Shown here one piece after another: positions 43,916-56,323 of a stretch of 64,000 bases of DNA. The notes beneath the pieces are model-generated. The model did not search any database, had not been told where the DNA came from, and saw nothing but the letters and a program-made list of their open reading frames with translations. The position numbers and the translations under genes were made by a program. Every line of letters begins with the position of its first letter. Position 1 is the stretch's first letter. Origin of the DNA: Erigeron canadensis (taxonomy: Eukaryota > Streptophyta > Magnoliopsida > Asterales > Asteraceae); assembly GCF_010389155.1 (NCBI RefSeq), contig NC_057765.1, forward strand, positions 21,516,980 through 21,580,979, read 5' to 3'.

Positions 43916-44538
43916 ATTGAACCGAAGAAGATTGACGAGGCAATGGAAGATCGAAGTTGGGTGATAGCTATGCAAGAAGAGCTTCACCAATTCGAACGAA
44001 ATAAAGTTTGGTATCTGGTTCCTCCTCCAGTTGGCAAGAAAGAACCAATTGGAACCAGATGGGTCTTCAGAATAAAGTTGATGAAGATGGACACATCATC
44101 AGAAATAAGGCCAGATTAGTGGCACAAGGGTATGTCCAGACAGATCTCGACTTTGAAGAATCATTTTCTCCTGTAGCAAGGTTAGAAGCCATCAGAATAT
44201 TTTTAGCTTTTGCTGCTCATCATAAGTTCAAGGTCTACCAGATGGACGTAAAGAGTGCATTTTTGAATGGAGAATTAGAAGAAGAAGTTTATGTCAAGCA
44301 ACCACCAGGCTTCATTGATGAAAAACATCCTCACTGGGTATATCGTTTGGACAAGGCGTTATATGGTCTCAGACAAGCTCCAAGCGCCTGGTATGGCACT
44401 CTGACTAAATATTTAACTGAAAATGGTTTCAAAAGAGGTGCAATTGACAATACCTTATTTATTCTTCGTGAAAAAGGTAATCTTCTGTTGGTATAAGTTT
44501 ATGTTGATGATATTATATTTGGCTCTACTGATGAATCT
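43916..44538 (+). pseudogene. Reverse transcriptase, element C
   Basis: Frames shift twice at the start; then [30 protein letters not shown], the first aspartate in [43 protein letters not shown], and after one stop (44494-44496) [16 protein letters not shown]. All three catalytic aspartates survive, but the frame is interrupted. Confidence 0.9.
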
Positions 44539-45441
44539 TTGTGCAAGAAATTTTCGAAAATTATGTCTTCAAAATTTGAAATGAGTTTGATGGGTGAATT
44601 AACATTTTTTCTGGGACTTCAGATTAAACAAACTAGTGATGGTATTTTTATTAATCAAGAAAAATATGTTAGAGATATTTTAAGAAAATTCGATATGAAT
44701 ACCTCACCATCAAAATCAACTCCAATCTTTGCACATTTAACTATAGATTCAGATCCAAATGGAAAACCAGTGATCCCTACTGTTTACAGAGGTATGATTG
44801 GTTCACTGATGTACTTAACTGCCAGTAGCCCAGATATAATGTTTGCAACATGTCTTTGTGCCATATATCAGTCTAACCCAAAAGAATCTCATCTGGCGGC
44901 TGTAAAGCGCATTCTGAAGTACCTTAAGGGTGCTCCCAGTTTGGGTATTTGGTATCCAAAAGGCTCAGGCTTAGATCTAATGGGTTATTCAAATTCAGAT
45001 CATGCAGGTTGTAAGATAGACAGGAAATCTACTACTGGTGGATGTCATTTCCTTGGTGGCAAACTGGTCAGTTGGACCAGTAAGAAGCAAACTTCTGTCT
45101 CATTATCCACTGCTGAAGCAGAATATATCTCTGCAGCTAGTCGTTGTGCTCAGATACTCTGGATGAAGAACCAGTTGCTTGATTATGGTATTAAGTATAC
45201 AAAGACTCCTATATATTGTGATAATACCAGTGCCATTGCTATCTCAAACAATACAGTCATGCACTCCAAGACGAAGCACATTGATGTCAGGTATCATTTC
45301 ATTCGTGACCATGTTATGAAAAATGATATTGAAATCCATTTTATTCCCATAGACAAACAACTCGCTGACACTTTTACAAAACTATTGGATGAGAAAACTT
45401 TTCAATATCTTATTGGTGAGTTGGGAATGTTGAACCCTTAA
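44539..45441 (+). pseudogene. RT end and RNase H, element C
   Basis: A 300-residue open frame: [45 protein letters not shown] (first acidic position of this motif is Asn where element A has Asp), STAEAEYISAAS, YCDNTSAIAIS and the end IGELGMLNP with its natural stop at 45439-45441. It supplies the comparison for element A. Confidence 0.9.
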
Positions 45442-45565
45442 TCTGGAGCCTTGTAATGCACGCCTTTGTGACACTAGCAGGGTTCTTTGATTCCAGATTT
45501 ATAAATCTATGCCAGTAAAGCTATCGAACTCCTTAGTGATACTATCTTTGCACTGATAGATTTAT
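45440..45565 (+). other. Two stem-loops with the conserved loop, element C
   Basis: First (45440-45499): perfect arms AATCTGGA / TCCAGATT, overlapping the pol stop codon; loop has ACGCCTTTGTGACACT. Second (45501-45565): perfect arms ATAAATCTAT / ATAGATTTAT, inner CAGT / ACTG and AAAG / CTTT; loop has CGAACTCCTTAGTGATACT. Same arrangement as in element B. Confidence 0.7.
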
Positions 45566-46421
45566 GGATCACCATTCCAGGGGGAAGACTCAGACCAGAA
45601 TTTTTGTCCTAAAAATGTCTTAATTTCAGGGGGAATTTATTAATTTATTTTTCCCCTGGAGAAATTTTTGTAGAAAATTCCATTGGAACCTTGTAAATGT
45701 GTCCCTCTCACTAATATTAAGATAGTTGAAGTGCGTGTTTGAAGTGACGAAAGTTGCTTTGTAAATGTGTCCCTCTCACTTGTCTTTTTATTTTTGATGT
45801 GCGTGTTTGAGGTCTCCAGGGTACTTTACTGGAGTGTCCCTCCAGTGTACCATTTAATGCATACTTCACTGGACTAATCCACCAGTGCTACTGGAGTAAC
45901 TAGTCATCCTCCAGATGCATTAAAATTGAGTCATGGTCATCAGAAATAACATGTGTTTACCTGATTTTATTGTATGCCACGTATGTAAACCTTTTCGATG
46001 GATATTTATCTTTTATCCTACGTGGCATAAGTTTTCAAAATATTGAGTGGGTTTTGATACCTTGGGAACATAAAAAGTGAATAATGGTAGTTTTGTGGGT
46101 TGTCAACCGTCATACATTTATGTGTGATGGGAAACATTAAATGCGGATGTCAAAACCGATCAAAATTACTTTGAATTATTTCAAATTAACTGTTTAGAAT
46201 TCCATTTTCTCTCTCCTCTATATAACTTCCACTTTCACCTTCATTTGCATTTACTTCGAAAATTATTTACTCCCAAATCTTCAAAAATTCCTTCATTTAT
46301 TTCTTTCATCATTCAATTCCAATCATCACTCTCTTCATTCATAAATCTTCCTTAAAAACCCTAATCTTTTAGTTTCATCATACCAACATAAATAGCTCCT
46401 AAACCCTCACCGAAAAATCTT
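45566..46421 (+). other. Spacer between pol and env-like ORF, element C
   Basis: Holds two GGGGGA purine tracts (about 45579 and 45630), a direct repeat AATGTGTCCCTCTCACT (45696 and 45763), a CCAGT/ACTGG cluster (45816-45915) and a TATATAACTTCC promoter-like stretch near 46221, followed by a pyrimidine-rich leader. No ORF. Confidence 0.6.
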
Positions 46422-48132
46422 TTGGCTACCAACTATGCTCCGGTAGCCGCCGTGAAAAAGGCCAAACATATTAATCTGACTCCTGAAGCTATCAGAATAA
46501 ACATGAACAATTGGATGGCTAAACTAACAAGAAATCACCAAGCAACCTCCATTATCGGACAACTGAACGCCTTCTTTCTCAATAGTCCTCTCTATGGTGC
46601 CCTAACTCTAAATCCGGGCAAAATGTACCACGACTATCTTTGTGAGTTTTGGTACACTACCGTGTGTGTGGAACAAGATGAATCCATCCACTGCATATTC
46701 AAACAAGGCACCAAGAGTTACACCATTACTGTTGATTCTCTCATATATGCCCTGAGAATGGATTATTTTGATGAAAACGAGATGGCTATTGAAATTCCCT
46801 CCGGTATTAATACAAGGGACGTTTGTAGATTGATGGGCCATACAGAGATATTTCTTTACTCTCCTGGTTGAATGCTTAGGTGGCAGTTCTGGAGGCTTGG
46901 ATCAGATTAATCAAACGCAGCTCCAGATTGCTTACTGTTTATGGCATGGGTACATAGTGGATTTTGCACAAATCTTCTTTAATGTCTGGTGGATAGACTA
47001 AAGGCAAAGAGTAGAAAAGCCTTCATCCCTTTCATTCGATTTTTGTCTATCATTTTCAAGAGGTCTCTGAGAAATGAATATGAGGTAAATACAAATCAAT
47101 TTTCTACATGTGAATATTTAAGAGACCTCAACCAGTTAACCTCATCTCCTACTGAGGTTGACATTCCATCTCGTGATGATTTATCAATTCAGAATAGAAA
47201 CCAATGCATCATCACCAGATGAGTTGGAAGAGGCTTCAGGCGGGCCTCAAAATAATGAGGGACCCACTGAGGTCCTCACTGCTGAAAGGGTGCTACCCAT
47301 TTCCTAGGTAGTTCCTGACCCTCAGCAAAATATTGTTGATATTCCTCCAAAAAACCCCACCAGACCAAGAAACAAAACACGTCGTCTTAGGAGAGATGGA
47401 GTTCTGGTCTCATCTCATAGTACCGAATCTCGCCATCCAGAATCCTCCCAGCAGGGTTCTAGAGATGTCTCAAGGGAAAATTTGCAAGCAACCACTTCCA
47501 CAATTCTGGTAGGAGGAAGTGGTGAAGTTAATAGAGAGTCCGCCAAACTCTCAGTAGAGTCTGTGTCAGTTCACCAACTTGAACAAACCCATACTTCTGA
47601 CACATCTCTAGTACAAGCTGGGATGACTGGAGCCTTACCTCTAGTTATTCCAATCTCAACTTCTGCGGCAGGTGATATAATGAACGAGGATGGTACATTG
47701 ATTGTGGAGGAAGGAGATGTAAATGCTGGAGAAAGAGAAAATCTGGAGCAGGAGGCTCAAATTGATCTGAATAGGTTGGTGGAAAATGTGAAAGCGGAAG
47801 ATCAGACAGGTCGGACCGGCCCAGATTGGGATATGGCAGACTCTCCTCTGTCTGAAGGTAACGATTTTGATGTTAATATGAGTTTTCTGGGTGAAAAGGA
47901 AGTTGATCAGGCTGTTACTTCGGTCACCCAGTCAATTCTATCAGATATGCCTCCACCTCCATCACCAGAAAACACACCAACACCACCACCAGAACAAACA
48001 ACAATAACAACACCTTTAGAATCACTTTTTGCACCACCAGAACAAACAACAACAACCTCTAAACCACAAGGTCTGGCAACCACTCAAACAACCGAAAATA
48101 CCTTCGTGGGACAGTATATTTTCCAATGGTAA
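46422..48132 (+). pseudogene. Env-like third ORF, element C, broken
   Basis: The frame starts TTGGCTACC where ATG is expected. Landmarks: LTPEAIRINMNNWMAKL, FFLNSPLYGALTLNP, YHDYLCEFWYTTVC, then after a stop at 46869 ECLGGSSGGLDQINQ, LQIAYCLWHGYIVDFAQIFFN, and after another break RLKAKSRKAFIPFIRFLS. An acidic, proline/threonine-rich tail (47223-48132) ends QYIFQW. The plan corresponds to the ORF at 20394. I recall similar proteins in composite genomes behind copia pol. Function unknown; no transmembrane segment stands out, so env is a positional name only. Confidence 0.65.
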
Positions 48133-49737
48133 TGTCCTTTAAAGATGAATCAAAACTAAAAGAGTATCAATGAATAGTATAATGAGCAAATGTGAAGTTA
48201 TGTTGATGTTTAGGGAGCTTGGAGATGTTCTTTAAGGTCCCGTTTATGTTACATATTGATTATATGTGTGTGATAGGTAGTCGGGAACTCAAAAAAGATA
48301 CTTTAAAGTTGCTTATTGATCGTTGTGCTCGTCATCAGGTAAGATACATGACTTTTCTCACGCTGGAGGCACAACAAAAGTATGCATGGTTATAAGATGT
48401 TATGAGATGTGCACGTTAATGTGGTTACACGTTGAAGTAGGTGTGAAACTTATTAGGTAATGAATATACCTAAAGTTAAAGTAAAGTAAAGATGTTGATA
48501 TGTGATTAGTTTAGGTGAAAGTGTAGCCTAAGCTAATATAAAGTAAAGTAAAGATGTTGATAAGTGATTGGTTTAGGTGAAAGTGTAGCCTAAGCTAATA
48601 AAGATAAGAAGTCTCGAGCATATGTTGTGTTAAGCTTAACCCGTACTAGTTGTAAAGCTAGTGCGTACGTGGTTGCTTGAGTGGCTCCTTGCGACATAGT
48701 TATGTTGATCTAGTATTTTTGGGTGGAGTGACTAAGCATCATGAGGGGATACTAAAAAGTGGTCGCTTGAGTAATTTCTTGCGGCATAGTTACGTTGATC
48801 TAGTATTTCCGGGTGGAGTGACTAACCACCAATGTTAAAAGCATAACGGAATGCTTAAAGTTGATTAAAGTTGATACGTTGATTAAAGTTGATAAGTCGA
48901 TACGTTGATTAAACTTGATAAGTCGATACGTTGATTAAAGTTGATAAGTTGACATGTTGATAAGTCGATACGTTGATTAAAGTTGATCAAAGTTGATAAG
49001 ATGATAAGTTGATTAAGTTGCTTACGTTAATTAAGTTGATTATAAGTATGATTTATTGTTGATAGGCACAATTAGGAGTATGTACCCTACTTGTGTTAGC
49101 ATGTATATGTGGGATATGTTTACGTGTATTATGCTAAGTTATGAGATGTTGACTAAGTTGTAATATATGTTGACATGTTTAGAAATGTTCATTAAATTGT
49201 ATGTACTCGTTGATGTGATGTGAAATGTGTTGGAATGTGGGAAAAAGGGAAGTATGGGTTGATCAATGATTGTTGTGGATGATATGTAATGTGGTTATAT
49301 CTTGATAAGTAAAATATGACGAAGTTTTATGAAAGTAAAATGAAGAACGTTTTATCAAAATGTGTGTATCTTACTTAGCTAATTTTATTAGCTAACACTT
49401 GCTTTTATGAAAATGTTGTGTCCTTCAGGATAAGCAGGTATGAGCTAGAGATGTGTGTAGCTAGTGAGATGGCTAGAAGAATAAAAGAAGATCATCATTA
49501 TTTACGTTTATGATATTTACGTTTATGATACATGTAATAATGAATGTCATTTATGTTGGTGCCAATACTTGGATTTCATTTATATTGTTTTGATGATATA
49601 CTTTAGTAACACCATTTTATGAAAGGTACCATCCGTTACGGATGGGGCAGTTTTTAAGTTATCCTTTTCTGCTACGTTTTAAACGCCGTTTGGCAAAAGT
49701 TTTTTGAAATCCAGGTTCTAAAATGACGGGTGTTACA
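48133..49737 (-). repeat. Putative solo or truncated LTR (Ty3/gypsy type)
   Basis: Minus strand starts TGTAACACCCGTCATTTTAG at 49737, a common gypsy LTR start. Inside are a 65-base near-duplication (48478-48605), a second duplicated block with GTGGAGTGACTAA (48724 and 48815) and a run of GTTGATAAGTCGATACG units (48880-48990). The left end is not clear and no TSD was found; it truncates the env-like ORF. Confidence 0.5.
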
Positions 49738-50207
49738 CAATATGATTTTGAAATTTTAGATATAGTCCGACTAAAGATACAAAAGATTGTTCAGACACCA
49801 TCTGTGTAATTTACTCTAATTTAATATTAGAATGACAAAAAAAATGTGCAATATTGATGAGACATGTTTATGCTTCTAAATTCTAAGCATATCTATCGAC
49901 ACTCATATGTTGCTTTTGTATCTGGTAATGTTATCATGTGATCATATGAGTTTACAAAATGATTACTATAAAGTTAAATTTTAAACGTTGCCAAAGGCAA
50001 GTGTAGAAAATATTGTGTTCCATGTCTGAAGATGATGCTCATTTGACATTAGTTATATAAGGTGTGCTGGGAAGATGGTGCATAGGATCACATATTCCCA
50101 GCCATTTAACTGTCTCTTTTATACATATGTTACTAAAAAGAAAAAGAGAAGAAAAAAAAGAAGCACTATGAAAATAATAAACTTACGTTAGCACAAAACA
50201 TATTAAT
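49738..50207. other. Unassigned AT-rich sequence
   Basis: No ORF or terminal repeat recognised; probably old host sequence. Confidence 0.4.
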
Positions 50208-50334
50208 TTAGCTGGTTTCCTTCAGAACGGTAATGGGACTTCCACCGCCAGTCATGCCCTCGGATTGACTATGTTGGTGATATGGTCGATCTCTATCGGA
50301 CGATGAAGTGGCATGCCGCTGAGTCCAATCACCA
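50208..50334 (-). pseudogene. Possible terminal exon of an unidentified gene
   Basis: Minus strand: pyrimidine-rich tract and CAG acceptor, then an open frame GDWTQRHATSSSDRDR, SEGMTGGGSPITVLKETS and a stop. GC content and codon pattern look coding, unlike the surroundings. I do not recognise the protein. Its upstream exons would lie where the LTR sequences now sit. Confidence 0.35.
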
Positions 50335-50458
50335 CTGCAGTCCAAAAAATAAATAAATAAATAAGTTAATACCAAATTAAATCAACATAGAGCTTGTTAA
50401 ATAAATTGGCTCGCGACTTATTGAGTGTTGATCACAACAGATCCAAGACCAACATTAT

Positions 50459-50764
50459 TGTAAACTATGCTAAAATGTGTATTGAACCTTTAAGTGAAAT
50501 GGGAAAGTAGGTATTTAGAGAGAAAGTAGGTATTTAGAGAGAAAGTAGGTATTATAACTATGAAAGATTAATTGGTCAAAAGGTTAACTTTTCATTACAT
50601 GTCGAGGTTTATATAGCCACATAAATTGCTATTAAACCCCTTGGATAGTTACAAACAAGTACAAGTCTAATTACATGATAAACCCTTCACCATAACATAA
50701 TAAACATAAAGGACAAGACAAATATTAATATACAAAACACGCACTACAAATTATAAAGCTAACA
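50459..50764. repeat. LTR-like sequence next to the gag-only element
   Basis: Starts TGTAAACTATG and ends TTATAAAGCTAACA, the same ends as the neighbouring LTR (TGTAAATAGTAG ... TTATAAAGCTATCA), but the middle is different. It holds three copies of AGAAAGTAGGTATTTAGAG around 50500-50560. ATTAT precedes it (50454-50458) and ATAT follows. Probably a solo LTR of a related family. Confidence 0.5.
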
Positions 50765-50768
50765 ATAT

Positions 50769-51024
50769 TGTAAATAGTAGATTTAGGCTTAATTATGGAT
50801 AAATGGTAGATTATGTGTAGTGTGTGAAAAAGTGTGTTTTAATGTGTGTTTTGAGGGAATACTGGTATTAGTATAGACTTGATATTTAGAATGATTTTAT
50901 TATATGTAAGAGTTAATTACAAATGGGGGTGCAAGGGGATATTTATACATTTCACTAATTAACATTAACACCCCTTCCACTAATATAATTTTACAATTAA
51001 ACACCATAAATTATAAAGCTATCA
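50769..51024 (-). repeat. 3' LTR of the gag-only element
   Basis: Minus strand TGATAGCTTTATAATTTATG to TACTATTTACA; 256 bases, TATA-like GTATAAATATCCCC near 50948. Confidence 0.9.
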
Positions 51025-51038
51025 ATCTCCCCCTTGGT
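51025..51038 (-). other. Polypurine tract of the gag-only element
   Basis: Minus strand CACCAAGGGGGAGAT directly before the 3' LTR. Confidence 0.85.
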
Positions 51039-53580
51039 GTTGAATTGTAAATGATGCATCGTCATCGGTCTTTAAATAAACATGATGAGCCCATTTGTTG
51101 AAAATCTTCAATGTTGAGTAGACTTTGAAGCTTTCTCATTGTCTTCAACGTCTTGTATCAACCTTGACTTTGAATCTTCTTAACAATCATATATATTTGA
51201 CGATAACTTTCTAAATCTTAATCTTCTCTTGCAACTTTTGAGTACTTGGGGTGTATCTTTGAAATCTTTGTAACTTTTTAGCTTTGACAACTAGAACTTT
51301 TGAGTGTTGATTTCAACTTGATCTTGCTTGGAGAAGTAATTTGAATTTTGAATAACGTACGGAAGCTTGGTTTTGACTTTGAATTCTGTTGGCATTGCGG
51401 AAGCTTGGATATCTTTAACTTCTTTTGGCATTGCGGAAACTTGGTTTTGGAATGTGAAAATTTGGTTTGACTATGAAACTTCAGCTCTTGATCTAACTTG
51501 TCTTTAAATCAACAATCATCTTGGAGCATTTGATCCTTTGATCAATAAATTTTTGCTCCCCCTCAAATAAACAACTCTCTCGGAGCAACTTTATCAAATA
51601 AATGATTGATCTTCAATTTCTTGCTCCCCCTTAAACAAACAATCATTTCGGAGCATCTTTAACAATTAATCAATTTATATATGAATTTACTTTTGCTCCC
51701 CCTCAATTTAACAATCTTTTCAAACTATGAGAGAACTTAACTATCTAAGTTAATATTCAACAAAAGGACAACTTCCATCCAATCTCAAACATTCTTATCA
51801 TCGAACAATGATCATTCTCCCAATAAATCTTTCCTTTATCGACCACATACTTTCACAAACTAAATTCATTTTGAATGTTCTCGAAACAATCTTTCTACTG
51901 TATTGAAACAATCTTACATCTTTCAACATATCAAGTTAATTATTCACCCTCTTCACTTAAACTAATGATCTTTCGAACAACCAATCAAAACGATTATCAT
52001 CAATCAATATCTATAAATCAAACTCTACCTATAACCTTGAATTCTATCTATCAATCTATCAATCATTTGCCCATTTCTCCCCCTTATGATGAATATGTGA
52101 AACTTGTTCATCATAAAATAATGATTGATAGCATAAACGGTATATGGTGTTTGTGTTCTTTGTGTTTGTGTAAAGAGAAATGAAAACCGGATAAGAATGA
52201 TCCGTTAACACAACCAAAAATCAAAAGGATTAATGGTGTGGCCTAAAAATATAATGACTATTTTAAGGACTTCCCATTATCATCGAGAAATGCACAAAGC
52301 TTACCTCTAAATGGTTCGGTCTATGGCTTTACAACCAATAGATTGCTTTAAAGAATGTTGAACATGGCCAGTGTCACAAAAGCGTATCGATAACCATGTT
52401 TAGCTTTCCTCAAAGACTTTGGGAAATAAATACGAGGTCACTTAGACTTCTCGTTAACTCAACAAATTCATAAAATGAAAATGTGAGACCTACGTTCAAC
52501 GTTGGAAAAGATGTTAGCATTGGTAGGATTTCCATTCGATCATCGTGGAATATCAAAAATATGATATCACTACGAATGTTCCGGCAATATCACAAAGATA
52601 TGCAATGTCACAAAGACATATAATTACTCGATGTGTCCTAAGAAAAGATTCAATCATATAATGATATAGCAATAAGCTCTATACTCAATAAGTGCATGTT
52701 CGAAGTCGGGGACCGGAGCAGAGTGTCTCCCTTTTTCAATATCAACGTCTTCCAAATGAAGAGTCGATAGTAATGTGAAAATCTCCGTGAGAATAAAGCA
52801 AGTATTTGTTAAGAAATACTTGAGTGGTTAGGAAAATATGTGTATTGCTTCACTGGGTCCATGAAGTCTTATTCAATATCAAGAAATCAACAAATGAAAT
52901 CCGATAGAAACGTGTTGACCCAGCTTTTTAAGAATTTTGGGGAGGGCTTTTAATTCTTTTAGCCCTTTCTCACATTATCATTTCACCATAACCTCTCACT
53001 TTTCGACTACTCCCTCTTGTCCTATTTGCACAAACATCTTCACACTCAAAAACCCTCACAATCTAGAATTAAGAATTTAACTGCAGGGTTAGATCTCATC
53101 AGTGATGACATGATCATGGAGTTTTTATGAGTGGCCTAAACTCTCATGTGCAAATTTAACACCGAACTTCAATATAGATGATAGAAAATGGTTAGAGAAT
53201 CATCCAAAGTGTTCAAAAATGGCAAATGGGTTTGAACACTTGGAAGTTTTGTTTTGGAAAACATACTCCCCCTAAATATATGCAAGATTTGAACAAAGTT
53301 TTTGCATATAAAGGGTGAGAAAAAGTTTGGAAGTTTCGCACAAATATTAAAAATAAGACTACAAAGGTAGTACACAAAGGCGTTCGATACCTTGCATCTC
53401 ATCCTAATACTTTGTGAGAAGCTAAAAGACAAAGTAAATAAAGGTAATGAAAAGAGAAAATCTTTTTGGATTTTTCAAAAATAAGAAAATGAAAATCTTT
53501 TTGGAGTTTTCTTAAAAATGAGGAAATTACTTTTTAGCACGGGTTATACACTGAATTGTGTATAAGCCACTTTTCATCAA
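51039..53580 (-). other. 3' region of the gag-only element
   Basis: Non-coding. Further GGGGGAG tracts on the minus strand lie near 51558, 51625, 51698 and 52078. Blocks between 52700 and 53570 match element B 14105-18060. One stem-loop is listed separately. Confidence 0.75.
53341..53414 (-). other. Stem-loop with the conserved loop, gag-only element
   Basis: Minus strand: outer arms CAAAGTATTA / TAATATTTG, inner arms CAAGGTA / TACCTTTG (one G-U), loop TCGAACGCCTTTGTGTAC. It has been kept although pol was lost. Confidence 0.65.
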
Positions 53581-53581
53581 A

Positions 53582-54962
53582 TCACTTCGAAATTACCTTT
53601 GGAACCCATTTGAGAATAGGCCCAACGGTTTTTTGTTTGTTTAATGACCAAATGTAAGTCTCATCGATTTGATGAATTGACGTTGCATTCCACGGTGAAC
53701 TAAAACCCGGTGTTTTAGTTGAAAAGATCTTTCGTGGAAGCAACGGTGAAAAATCATTCTTTTTCTTAGAAAGAGAAGCAATCTTTAGAGATTGAGTTGA
53801 AAAATGATTTTTCGGAACAAAATCATTCACTTTTTGCACAACAGTTTTTACAGGTTTTGGTGCAAGATTAAAAAGTTCAGAAAATGAGTATTTGAATGAT
53901 TTTGACTCAGTTGACTTAGCTTTTAAAATCGGTTTCCATTTTAATTTTGTCAACTGAGATTTTGCTTGTAACAAATGTTCAGAATCATCCTCGAATGATA
54001 GAAAAGAGACAAAAGTATTTGTTCCATCAAAAATAAGTTTCTTAGAGTACTTCTTACCCTTTTGCAAGGAGTAATTAGAAAACTGGGAGACCTTTCTTTC
54101 AAAAGGTTTTGAAGATTTACCCGTGTAAATCCTCTTTGGAACATCAACTTTTGGTTTGGGTGACTCAAATTTTGGAAAACTTTTAAATAACTCAATCTTG
54201 TCAGATACAAAATCAGGATCAGTCTGAATTGAGGTCTTACTGGTCTTAACAACATCAAATTTAGGTTGCACAGGGGAATTCACAACTTCACACATAGGAC
54301 AATCAAGTTGAGTGCAAGTTTTATTAACGTCATTGGGTGGGCCAAGAAAGTCAGAAGAATGAGTTTGAGTTTGAAAAGACTTGGTTTGTGTTTACAATTC
54401 AATCTCAAGGTCGGAGTTTCTTTTTGTCAAAAGAGTTTCGTTAGACTGAAGTTGCAAACACTTGTCTTTAAGACACTTGATTTGAGCACAAAAATTTGTT
54501 CTTTCTTTTTCAACTTTGCTCTCAAAAATGGCGGACTTATTTTGCACCTCATGATGAAGCTTAGAATTTTGTTGTTGCAAAACAAGTTCTTTCGATTGAC
54601 TGTCCAAAATGGTTATATTGAGCTCTTGGAGAGAATTGTCCAACTCATTTGTTAATTTGGAAATCTTTGATTGCAACTGATCATTTTCTTTTTGAAGACT
54701 TTCCTTTTTTGACAAAATGACATCATTTGCAGATTTAAGCTCTTTGTTTTCAGATTTGAGTTGGTCAATTTGAAATTGAAATTTTTTTAAATGTATTCAC
54801 ATCGACTTTCTTTTCCTCAAAACAAACCACTGCACATGGATACGAATTGATACACCAACAAATGTGATTATCATGACGACGTATTTCTTCCCAACTTGGC
54901 TCTTCATCCATTAAAAAATCTAACACCTTTGCAACAAACTCGTCTGTTATTTGAATAGTCAT
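53582..54962 (-). pseudogene. Gag/linker coding region of the gag-only element
   Basis: Starts MTIQITDEFVAKVLDFL with CWCINSYPCAVVC; a frameshift at a T-run near 54785 leads into a strong coiled coil (LQKENDQLQSKISKLTNELD and following heptads, 54715-54392). After a stop (about 54393) the frame CPMCEVVNSP runs 237 codons as a lysine/serine-rich linker and ends GPILKWVPKVISK, the landmark that precedes protease in elements A-C. No UBN2 core and no CCHC knuckle seen. It may assist particle assembly, but with two breaks it is probably not translated whole. Confidence 0.65.
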
Positions 54963-56308
54963 TTTGAATCAAAACTTAATGACAACCAAATAAAAGAACA
55001 ACCTAAGACAAGAACTGAAAATTTAGCCCAAGAAACTTCTTAGCCCAACAACCAATAATAGCCCAACTGATCAAGAAAGAAAAAAAAATAACAGCCCAAA
55101 AAGAAAAAATAAAGATTAAGCCCAAATTTAAATTTTAGTTCAACACAAATTACTAGCCCAAAATACTATAAATGTAGCCCAAAAGAAAATGTAACTCAAA
55201 TTTTAAACTAAAAGGAATAAAAAAAAACGGATGACACGTGAAAGAATTTTGAAAAATGGAACTTTGTTTTTTTTTTTTCTAGCCTTTTGAAAAAGGATGA
55301 CGTGCTACAAGTTGGTCACGTGGTGACACAGTTTGGACCAAACACCATATTATTTGTTTCTCCAACACATGAATTAAAAATAAATAAATTTGGAGGCCAA
55401 ACCTAACTTCTTACGCGTGTAAGATGGAAATGGTAGACAACTATTAAGCACTCATGATTTTGACCAATTACACTTTGACAACTCAATGAGATACTGCAAC
55501 ACGTTTTACTTTGAAAGAGATGATACACTCTATTCAATATACGTTTTCTGTAAATACCCGTGACACATTATCTCTCTCTTTGACAACCTTTCACTTTATA
55601 CAAGACACAAAACAAAAACTCTCTTCTTTAATAGAAAAATCACAATCTTTCTATATTTCTTTAAACAAACACACCCGAAAAGACTTATTCACACAGATAG
55701 TAAATCAAGATGGTGAATGAAGAAATGGTTCAAGTTCAATCAAACATACAAGAAAATACATATACCGGTATGGTTCAAGTTCAATCTTTACTGTAATGGA
55801 ATGGGTTTGAGTTGGGTTTGGGTATGAGAAGAAATGATGAACATATACCGGTTATTAGAGAAAAGAACAAATACCAGTTTTCGGGAAAAAAATTTGGGCA
55901 GAGTATAGTTTAGAAAATACACGAAATCATGTACTAATGCCGGTTTTGGTGTAAACCAGGCATAGGTTTTGAATACCGGTTTTGAAAGCCGGTAAATCAA
56001 AAGATAATTACTTCACTAATACCGAGTTTTGAATACCGGTAAATGAACAGAAAAAAAAATAGAAAACCGATTTTATAACTATATTCTTATATTAAATTAA
56101 AATTCACGATCTCTTTTTCGTTACTTTGAATCAGGATAGAAAATCAGAACGAAAATGCTTAGAAAGAAAATGCGCACAAACCCCAACCAATTTTACGGTC
56201 AAAACACTTTGCCGGAAAGTTTGCCGGAAAAGTGATCACCGTTGAATCGGATCGAATCAGAATAATATGAAGGAATCAAGTCGAGGAACAGGTCGGATTT
56301 TTCCCATA
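54963..56308 (-). other. Leader of the gag-only element
   Basis: Between PBS and gag. Plus-strand words AGCCCAA (55026-55190) and TACCGGT (55763-56040) are each repeated many times. No ORF with a known motif. Confidence 0.6.
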
Positions 56309-56322
56309 GGCTCTGATGCCAA
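56309..56322 (-). other. Primer-binding site of the gag-only element
   Basis: Minus strand TTGGCATCAGAGCC follows the LTR end TTTACA by one base; one change from the iMet site. Confidence 0.8.
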
Positions 56323-56323
56323 T

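Larger units (their letters stand above)
38987..48132 (+). mobile_element. Degenerate copia element C (SIRE/Maximus-like), 3' end missing
   Basis: Same family as element A: LTR starts TGTTAGGTCCAG and proteins correspond throughout. Order is LTR, gag, linker, protease, integrase, RT, RNase H, spacer, env-like ORF. All pol domains are present in outline but separated by at least six stops or frameshifts. The PBS is missing and no 3' LTR was found before the LTR-like sequence at 48133. It is a dead copy. Confidence 0.9.

Noticed and set aside
48133..49737. Complete solo LTR with TSD
   Set aside because: The right end is typical, but no convincing left end or matching 5-bp duplication was found, so completeness is not claimed.
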